Positions 1 to 6,505 of a stretch of DNA of 6,505 nucleotides are shown one piece after another. The position numbers and the translations under genes are program-made. The DNA comes from Hyphomicrobiales bacterium (GTDB taxonomy: Bacteria; Pseudomonadota; Alphaproteobacteria; Rhizobiales; Beijerinckiaceae): assembly GCA_028865375.1 (NCBI GenBank), contig JAGWKJ010000139.1, positions 1-6,505 on the forward strand. Direction: 5' to 3'. Each line of letters begins with the position of its first letter. Position 1 is the stretch's first letter. Under the pieces are notes generated by a model. The model did not search any database. It worked only from the letters and a program-made list of their open reading frames with translations, and was not told where the DNA came from.

Positions 1-463
1 TGGTCACAGGCGCTGCGGGAGCGGGCGCGGGCGTCGGCGCGGCCGGCGCCGGAGCGGGTGCCGCCGGCGTAGCGGGGGGCGCCGGGGCCGCCGGCGCAGC
101 GCCTTGGTTCTTCTGCTTTTCGAGCGTCTTCAATTGGTCGAGCAGCGTGCCGCCGGGCGTGGCGGGCGTCGACGGCGCGCCGGGCTTGGCCGGGGCGGCG
201 GGCGCGGGGGCGCCCTCGAGGATCGACTTCGGCGCCTGCGAATGGGCGGCGATGATCGACAACAGCAGGCTGGTGGCGAAGAACCCCGCCGCCAGCATCG
301 CGGTCAACCGCGACAGCGCGTTCGCCTGGCCGCGCCCCGTCATGAAGCTGTTCGTTCCCCCGCCCGAGCCCAGCACGCCGCCTTCCGAGCGCTGCAACAG
401 CACCACGCCGATCAGGCAGGCGACGATGAAAATGTGGGCGGCCAAGATGAGCGATTGCAGCAT
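1..463 (-). CDS. secG: SecG, Sec translocon subunit (3' end cut by window edge)
   Basis: SecG is the small, non-essential membrane subunit of the SecYEG channel and assists SecA-driven export. The visible 154 residues start at the ATG at 463-461. The N-terminus reads MLQSLILAAHIFIVACLIGVVLLQRSEGG, written here only as a description of a first membrane segment at residues 4-23 followed by the family's LLQRSEGG-type motif at 22-29. A Gly-rich loop with the SecG-like G-T-N-S-F sequence lies at 34-40, and a second membrane segment at about 53-73. After residue 76 comes a long low-complexity Ala/Pro tail, interrupted by a charged segment at 107-120 (LLDQLKTLEKQKNQ). E. coli SecG is about 110 residues, so this protein is longer, and the reading frame is still open at base 1. 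Only a weak GGA lies upstream as a ribosome binding site. It follows the hydratase gene on the same strand with 66 bases between them, so co-transcription is possible. The identity is secure; the C-terminus is not visible. Confidence 0.93.
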   Translation of the reverse strand, partial: MLQSLILAAHIFIVACLIGVVLLQRSEGGVLGSGGGTNSFMTGRGQANALSRLTAMLAAGFFATSLLLSIIAAHSQAPKSILEGAPAPAAPAKPGAPSTPATPGGTLLDQLKTLEKQKNQGAAPAAPAPPATPAAPAPAPAAPTPAPAPAAPVT

Positions 464-529
464 TGGGGGATCCGGACGGGGATTTCGGCGGCGTCTCTAC
501 ACGCTGGACCGCCCGAACGCCAGCGCGCG

Positions 530-1369
530 CTAGAACTCCATCCGTCCCCGCGCGCCCAACCCGCCGTCGGGCAGGCGCAGGAAGGCGTCGGCGCCGCCGT
601 CCCGCCGGTCGGCGCAGAACGCCAGCGTTTCGCCGCAGAACGACGGCGCCATCGCCCGATAGGAGAAGCGCCGCGGCGGCCGCCCGCCGCCGCCCAGCGC
701 CAGCGCGAGCCAGGACAGCAGCGTGGCGATCAGGGGGCCATGGACCACCGGGCCGAGATAGCCTTCCGCGAGCCTGCAATGATCGGCGTCGTAATGGATG
801 CGGTGCGTGTTGAACGTGAGCGCCGAATAGCGGAACAGCAGCGGCGCGTCGGTCTCGAGCGTCCATTGCGCTTCCGCCGCCTCGGGCGCCGCCTCGCCCT
901 TGCGGACGACCGGCTCGGGCGGACCGGCGGGCAGGGCGAGATGCACCAGATCCTGTTCGTCGACGATGGCGGGGCGGCCGGCGAACGAGATCTCGTGTCG
1001 CAGCGTGACGAAATGCGCCGGCCCCGCTCGCGTCCGCTTGGCCTCGATGGCGGCGACCGTCGTCTTGCGCGCGGCCGTCTCGCCGATCCGCGCGTGGCCG
1101 ACGAAGGCGATCCGACTGCCGGCCCACATTCGTCGCGTTCTGCCGAAATCGGGCAGGAAATCGCCCAGCCGTTCGTGGCCGTCCTCGCCCAGCCCGTCGC
1201 GCGCGGTCGCAGGCCAAAACATCAGGAAATGGCCGAGCGGGGGCAGGGGATCGCCGGCGCGCGGGCCGGGCCCGTCGAAGCCCAGCGTCGCGTGCAGGGC
1301 CGCGAAGCGCGCGGGATCGGCGACGTCGCGGTCGTCGCGCGAGCGGCCGATGGCGGAGGCGATGTCCAT
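530..1369 (-). CDS. Double-hotdog acyl-CoA hydratase (FAS1-like dehydratase / mesaconyl-C4-CoA hydratase / HTD2 family)
   Basis: This 279-residue protein is predicted to add or remove water across the double bond of an acyl thioester, probably a CoA ester, in the cytoplasm. Two hotdog-type regions are visible. The N-terminal FAS1-like region (about 5-145) has PLGHFLMFWP at 44-53, the family signature RRMWAGSRIAF at 79-89, and a late FVTLRHEI...DEQDLVHL stretch at 120-144. The C-terminal hydratase region has the highly conserved LLFRYSALTFNTHRIHYD at 177-194 and EGYLGPVVHGPLIATLL at 202-218. The Arg, His and Tyr residues there are the ones conserved in mesaconyl-C4-CoA hydratases and in HTD2-type 3-hydroxyacyl dehydratases. 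The ATG at 1369-1367 is the only good start, because an in-frame TGA lies 33 bases upstream. Its usual partners, acyl-CoA dehydrogenases and CaiB-type CoA-transferases, are absent nearby. The family is secure; the substrate cannot be told from sequence, and a 'mesaconyl-CoA' name would be over-specific. Confidence 0.85.
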   Translation of the reverse strand: MDIASAIGRSRDDRDVADPARFAALHATLGFDGPGPRAGDPLPPLGHFLMFWPATARDGLGEDGHERLGDFLPDFGRTRRMWAGSRIAFVGHARIGETAARKTTVAAIEAKRTRAGPAHFVTLRHEISFAGRPAIVDEQDLVHLALPAGPPEPVVRKGEAAPEAAEAQWTLETDAPLLFRYSALTFNTHRIHYDADHCRLAEGYLGPVVHGPLIATLLSWLALALGGGGRPPRRFSYRAMAPSFCGETLAFCADRRDGGADAFLRLPDGGLGARGRMEF

Positions 1370-1442
1370 GCGCCCGCTTGGCCCGACGCCGCTCGCGGGT
1401 CAATGGCGGACTGCGGCTTTCGGCCGCGTTCGACTTCCGCGC

Positions 1443-1470
1443 TTTACAGCCGGCCCATCGCGTTTAGAAC
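1443..1470 (+). promoter_or_regulatory. Candidate sigma-70-type promoter of katG
   Basis: A TTTACA hexamer at 1443-1448 (one mismatch to the -35 consensus) is followed after 16 bases by TAGAAC at 1465-1470 (four of six matches to the -10 consensus). Transcription would start near 1477 and give a leader of about 75 bases before the katG ATG. This is the most promoter-like pair in the divergent region between katG and the hydratase gene. I saw no clear four-part OxyR (ATAG-type) site. The call rests on hexamer matching only, and alphaproteobacterial promoters can diverge from this consensus. Confidence 0.35.
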
Positions 1471-1511
1471 CGTTCCATCCCTCCGCGCGACGACTTTCGA
1501 TCCGCGGAGCG

Positions 1512-1527
1512 GCCGGTCCAGACCGGC
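1512..1527. promoter_or_regulatory. Perfect 7-bp inverted repeat in the katG leader
   Basis: GCCGGTC, a two-base CA spacer, then GACCGGC form a perfect dyad ending 24 bases before the katG start codon and 13 bases before its Shine-Dalgarno purines. As DNA it could be an operator for a dimeric regulator. As RNA it could fold as a 6-bp stem with a CCAG tetraloop close to the ribosome binding site. The sequence alone cannot choose between these, and in DNA this GC-rich a chance dyad is possible. Its position between the candidate promoter and the gene is what makes it notable. Confidence 0.35.
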
Positions 1528-1551
1528 GCCATTCGTTCGAGGGAGATCGAC

Positions 1552-3768
<2,217 letters not shown>

Positions 3769-3777
3769 TCCGCGGGC

Positions 3778-3798
3778 GGGGCGGCCTTGCGCCGCCCC
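3778..3798 (+). terminator. GC-rich hairpin after katG, probable terminator
   Basis: GGGGCGGC, a five-base loop CTTGC, and GCCGCCCC make a perfect 8-bp stem starting 10 bases after the katG stop codon. Stem and position fit an intrinsic terminator. The downstream bases (GTCATTTGCC) contain only three consecutive T's rather than a proper T-tract. Termination may therefore be partial or need Rho, and some katG transcripts could continue into yajC. Confidence 0.6.
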
Positions 3799-3803
3799 GT
3801 CAT

Positions 3804-3830
3804 TTGCCTTGGCCTCCGGGCTCGTATATT
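3804..3830 (+). promoter_or_regulatory. Candidate promoter of the yajC-secD-secF operon
   Basis: TATATT at 3825-3830 is one of the few AT-rich patches in this stretch and matches five of six bases of the -10 consensus. A TTGCCT at 3804-3809 (15-base spacer) or the overlapping TTTGCC at 3803-3808 (16-base spacer) could serve as a weak -35. Transcription would begin near 3837, after the katG hairpin and about 32 bases before the yajC TTG start. The location is right for an operon promoter, but the -35 element and spacing are imperfect. Confidence 0.45.
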
Positions 3831-3856
3831 CCGCGCGCGTTTCCCGAACCTTCGCC

Positions 3857-3860
3857 GGAG
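3857..3860 (+). promoter_or_regulatory. Shine-Dalgarno sequence that decides the yajC TTG start
   Basis: GGAG lies eight bases before the TTG at 3869, an ideal spacing. The other in-frame TTG, at 3809, has no such site and lies upstream of the putative -10 element, so 3869 is the better start even though it is not ATG. Confidence 0.6.
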
Positions 3861-3868
3861 CGCCCGCC

Positions 3869-4222
3869 TTGTTCATATCGTCCGCCTACGCCCAGACGGC
3901 CGCCGGCGCCACCGGCGGCCCGACCGACCTGCTGATCCAGGTCGTACCCTTCGTCGGCGTGCTGGCGATCATGTATTTCCTGCTCCTGCGCCCGCAGCAG
4001 CAGCGCGCCAAGCAGCACGCGGAAACGATGAAGGCGGCGCGCCGCGGCGACGTCATCGTCACGACCGGCGGGCTGGTGGCGCGCGTCACCAAGGCGGTCG
4101 ACGACGTCGAAGTGGAGGCGGAGATCGCGCCGGGCGTGCGCGTGCGCCTCGTGCGCGCGATGATCTCGGAGATCCGCTCCAAGGGCGAGCCGGCGAAAGA
4201 CGCGCCGGACGCCAAGGCCTGA
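3869..4222 (+). CDS. yajC: YajC, SecDF-associated membrane protein
   Basis: YajC is a small single-span inner-membrane protein that joins SecD and SecF in the holotranslocon. With the TTG start at 3869 the product has 117 residues, close to the 110 of E. coli YajC. It begins MFISSAYAQ, which closely resembles the usual alphaproteobacterial opening MFISPAFAQ. A hydrophobic segment spans 21-40 (LLIQVVPFVGVLAIMYFLLL) and is followed directly by the family hallmark RPQQQRAKQH at 41-50. The cytoplasmic domain carries GDVIVTTGGLVARV at 60-73 and EIAPGVRVRLVRAMISEI at 85-102, both typical. The tail is short and charged. The stop codon is seven bases before the secD ATG, so the two are almost certainly co-transcribed. 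A longer reading from the TTG at 3809 would add 20 residues that are unlike the family and would overlap the putative promoter, so I rejected it. Confidence 0.93.
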   Translation: MFISSAYAQTAAGATGGPTDLLIQVVPFVGVLAIMYFLLLRPQQQRAKQHAETMKAARRGDVIVTTGGLVARVTKAVDDVEVEAEIAPGVRVRLVRAMISEIRSKGEPAKDAPDAKA

Positions 4223-4229
4223 GGGCGCG

Positions 4230-5831
4230 ATGCTGCGCTTCTCGCGTCCGACCTTCGTCGGCATATTGATCGTCGCGTTCCTGGCGGCGCTGTCGCTCGT
4301 GCCGAGCTTCCTTCCCGCGCCGACCGTGGCGGCCCTGCAGGCGCGCCTGTGGTTCCTGCCCGTGCGCGCGATTCCGCTCGGCCTCGACCTGCAGGGCGGC
4401 GCGCACGTGCTGCTGCAGGTCGACTCCGCCTCCGTCGCCAAGAACCAGGTGTCGAACCTGCGCGACGACGCGCGCCGCGTGCTGCGCGAGAACAAGATTC
4501 CCGTGGTGGGCGGCATCGGCGAGACCAAGCAGGGCGCGATCGTCCACCTGCTGCACCCGGAGGATTCCGCGCGCGCGGTCGCCGCGCTGTCGAAGCTGTC
4601 GCAGCCGATCGGCTTCGGCGTGGGGGGCAACGGCGGCGTCTCGATGACGGTGGCCGATTCGGGCGGCGGCGTTCTGCGGCTCGAGGTGACGCAGGCGCAG
4701 GTGGCGGCCGAGACCGCGCGCGCGGTCGACCAGTCGATCGAAGTGCTGCGCCGCCGGCTCGATCCCGTGGGCAACCGCGAGCTGTCGATCCAGCGCGAGG
4801 GGATCGACCGGGTCGCGCTCGACATCCCCGGCCTGCAGGACACGTCCACCATCGTGCCGCTGCTGAAGACGGCCAACCTCGAGTTCCGCTTCGTGGCGCA
4901 GCCGGGCGCGGCGCCTTCCGGCTTCGACGTCCTGAAGATGCAGCCGCAGACGCCGGGCGGCGCGGCGGGCGTGATCAACGTCGAGAAGCAGGTGATCGTG
5001 CGCGGCGCCGACCTCACCGACGCCTCGCCGGGCTTCGATTCCCAGACCAACGAACCGGTGGTCAACTTCACCTTCAACATCCAGGGCGGCCAGGCGTTCG
5101 CGCAGGCCACGGCGGCCAACATCGGCCGGCCGTTCGCCATCGTGCTCGACGGCGAGGTGATCTCGGCGCCGGTCATCCGCAGCGCGATCACCGGCGGGCG
5201 CGGCCAGATCTCCGGCAATTTCACGGTCGCGGAAGCCACCGACCTCGCCACGCTGCTGAAGGCCGGCGCGCTGCCCGCCAAGCTCGCCATCGTGCAGGAG
5301 CAGACGGTCGGGCCGGGCCTCGGCCAGGATTCGATCGCCGCGGGCAAGCTCGCCGCGTACGTCGGGGGCGTCCTCGTGGTCGCCTACATGCTGGCGACCT
5401 ACGGCATCTTCGGCGTGTTCGCGGACATCGCGCTGGCGATCCATATCCTCTTCATCTTCGCCTCGATGGCGCTGATCGGCGCGACGCTGACGCTGCCGGG
5501 CATCGCGGGCGTGGTGTTCACCATCGGCATGGCGGTCGATTCCAACGTGCTGATCTACGAGCGCATCCGCGAAGAGGCGCACGCGGGCCGGCCGATCGCC
5601 TCGGCGCTCGACGCCGGCTTCAAGCGCGCCTTCGCCACCATCGTGGATTCCAACGTCACGATGTTCGTGGCCGCGGCGATCCTGTTCTTCTTCGGCACCG
5701 GGCCGGTGAAGGGCTTCGCCGTGTCGCTTGGGCTGGGCATCCTGACCTCGGTGATCACCGCGGTGACGATGACCCGCATGATGATCGCGCTGTGGCACCG
5801 CCGCACGCGCGCCAAGACCCTGCCGATCTGA
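4230..5831 (+). CDS. secD: SecD, protein-export membrane subunit
   Basis: SecD works with SecF as a proton-driven RND-like motor that helps complete protein translocation on the periplasmic side. The 533-residue protein has a first membrane span at about 8-28, then the family motif LGLDLQGG at 50-57. A large periplasmic domain (about 30-365) includes VLRRRLDPVGNRELSIQREG at 172-191, described here as its P1 base region, and FAIVLDGEVISAPVI at 302-316. Five further spans follow at about 371-391, 396-418, 421-443, 466-488 and 495-517. The signature GMAVDSNVLIYERIREE at 433-449 contains Asp437, equivalent to the Asp of E. coli SecD (D519) implicated in proton transfer. The protein is shorter than E. 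coli SecD (615 residues), with the difference in the periplasmic part, which I recall as usual for alphaproteobacteria. A GAGGG overlapping the end of yajC serves as the ribosome binding site. secF follows ten bases after the stop codon. The gene looks complete and functional. Confidence 0.97.
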   Translation: MLRFSRPTFVGILIVAFLAALSLVPSFLPAPTVAALQARLWFLPVRAIPLGLDLQGGAHVLLQVDSASVAKNQVSNLRDDARRVLRENKIPVVGGIGETKQGAIVHLLHPEDSARAVAALSKLSQPIGFGVGGNGGVSMTVADSGGGVLRLEVTQAQVAAETARAVDQSIEVLRRRLDPVGNRELSIQREGIDRVALDIPGLQDTSTIVPLLKTANLEFRFVAQPGAAPSGFDVLKMQPQTPGGAAGVINVEKQVIVRGADLTDASPGFDSQTNEPVVNFTFNIQGGQAFAQATAANIGRPFAIVLDGEVISAPVIRSAITGGRGQISGNFTVAEATDLATLLKAGALPAKLAIVQEQTVGPGLGQDSIAAGKLAAYVGGVLVVAYMLATYGIFGVFADIALAIHILFIFASMALIGATLTLPGIAGVVFTIGMAVDSNVLIYERIREEAHAGRPIASALDAGFKRAFATIVDSNVTMFVAAAILFFFGTGPVKGFAVSLGLGILTSVITAVTMTRMMIALWHRRTRAKTLPI

Positions 5832-5841
5832 GGCCGCCGCG

Positions 5842-6505
5842 ATGAAGCTCCTGCGCCTCGCGCCCGAGGACACCAAGTTCGGCTTCATGCGCTTCCGGCG
5901 CGTGAGCTATCCGCTGTCGGCCGTCCTCTCCATCGTCGCCGTGGCGCTGTTCCTGTCGCTGGGCATGAACTTCGGCATCGACTTCGCCGGCGGCACGATG
6001 GTGCAGCTGCGCGCCAAGGCCGGCGCGGCCGACATCGCGGAGCTGCGCGCCACCGCCGAGCGGCTGAAGCTCGGCGACGTCGAAGTGCAGTCGATCGGCA
6101 CGCCGGCGGACGCGCTGGTGCGCGTCGGCCCGCAGGCGCAGGGCGGCGCGGTCGGCGCCGACGCGGCGGTGGCCAAGCTGCGCGAGGCGCTGTCGGCGAA
6201 ATACGACTTCCGCGGCACGGAATCCGTGGGCCCGCGCGTGTCGGGCGAGCTGGTGCAATCGGGCACTCTGGGAATCGTCGTCTCGATCCTGGCGGTGCTG
6301 ACCTACCTGTGGCTGCGGTTCGAGTGGCAGTTCGCGGTCGGCGCGGTGATCGGCACCATGCACGACCTCTTGCTGACCGTGGGCTTCTTCAGCCTGACGC
6401 GGCTGGAGTTCAACACCACCTCGATCGCCGCCATCCTGACCATCGTCGGCTATTCGCTGAACGAGACCGTGGTCGTGCTCGACCGCGTGCGCGAGACGAT
6501 GCGCA
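5842..6505 (+). CDS. secF: SecF, protein-export membrane subunit (3' end cut by window edge)
   Basis: SecF is the partner of SecD in the proton-driven export motor. The visible 221 residues cover about two thirds of the usual protein (E. coli SecF is 323 residues); the last two spans and the C-terminus lie outside the window. A first span at about 23-41 is followed by the GIDFAGG motif at 45-51. A short periplasmic domain then runs to ESVGPRVSGEL at 127-137. Three further spans lie at about 141-160, 163-185 and 191-212. The signature in the last visible span reads GYSLNETVVVLDRVRE at 203-218. Most SecF proteins have N-D-T here, so Glu208 replaces the usual Asp, a conservative change discussed in the findings. 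The ATG at 5842 has GAGG eight bases upstream, overlapping the secD stop. The ten-base gap marks the same operon as yajC and secD. Confidence 0.96.
   Translation, partial: MKLLRLAPEDTKFGFMRFRRVSYPLSAVLSIVAVALFLSLGMNFGIDFAGGTMVQLRAKAGAADIAELRATAERLKLGDVEVQSIGTPADALVRVGPQAQGGAVGADAAVAKLREALSAKYDFRGTESVGPRVSGELVQSGTLGIVVSILAVLTYLWLRFEWQFAVGAVIGTMHDLLLTVGFFSLTRLEFNTTSIAAILTIVGYSLNETVVVLDRVRETMR

Noticed and set aside
1..110. Repetitive GCC/GGC-rich tract that could be taken for a tandem repeat
   Set aside because: It is the coding sequence for the Ala/Pro tail of SecG; the units are irregular at DNA level and no fixed period is kept.
502..525. CGCTGG/CCAGCG inverted repeat between the hydratase gene and secG
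   Set aside because: The stem is only 6 bp with a 12-base loop and no T-tract, so it is too weak to call a terminator. The 66-base gap shows nothing else.
1413..1427. GCGGC-TTTCG-GCCGC hairpin in the divergent intergenic region
   Set aside because: A 5-bp GC stem is expected by chance in this DNA, and it lies upstream of the candidate katG promoter with no supporting context.
4086..5888. A 600-codon open frame on the minus strand across secD
   Set aside because: It is antisense to an unambiguous SecD, its product is rich in Arg, His, Asp and Ala without any family motif, and it would overlap yajC and secF too.

Overview
The window is GC-rich chromosomal DNA, most likely from an alphaproteobacterium. 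The lineage call is an inference from the SecG, YajC, SecD and SecF protein styles and the strong GC bias; a Rhodospirillales-like lineage is possible but not proven. It carries six protein-coding genes, two of them cut by the window edges. I see no RNA gene, insertion sequence, CRISPR array, phage gene or other sign of a mobile element.

Layout. Positions 1-463 (minus) hold secG, cut at its 3' end, encoding a small subunit of the Sec translocon. Positions 530-1369 (minus) hold a double-hotdog acyl-CoA hydratase of the FAS1-like dehydratase / mesaconyl-C4-CoA hydratase / HTD2 type. A 182-bp divergent intergenic region follows, with a candidate katG promoter and a perfect inverted repeat just upstream of the katG ribosome binding site. 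Positions 1552-3768 (plus) hold a complete katG encoding a bifunctional catalase-peroxidase. Next is a compact 100-bp junction: a GC-rich hairpin, then an AT-rich promoter-like element, then a Shine-Dalgarno sequence before a TTG start. Positions 3869-4222, 4230-5831 and 5842-6505 (plus) form a tight yajC-secD-secF operon, with secF cut by the window end.

How the genes work together. YajC, SecD and SecF form the accessory membrane complex that uses the proton-motive force to help pull proteins through SecYEG. SecG belongs to the SecYEG channel itself. So four Sec-related genes lie within about 6.5 kb, separated by two genes with no evident export role. KatG is a cytoplasmic defence against hydrogen peroxide. 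The hotdog hydratase sits alone, without the acyl-CoA dehydrogenase or CoA-transferase partners it often has elsewhere.

I found no new biological system here. The points worth a second look are modest: the Sec clustering, the long Ala/Pro tail of SecG, an Asp-to-Glu change at a key SecF position, the dyad before katG, the terminator/promoter junction before yajC, and the unassigned substrate of the orphan hydratase.
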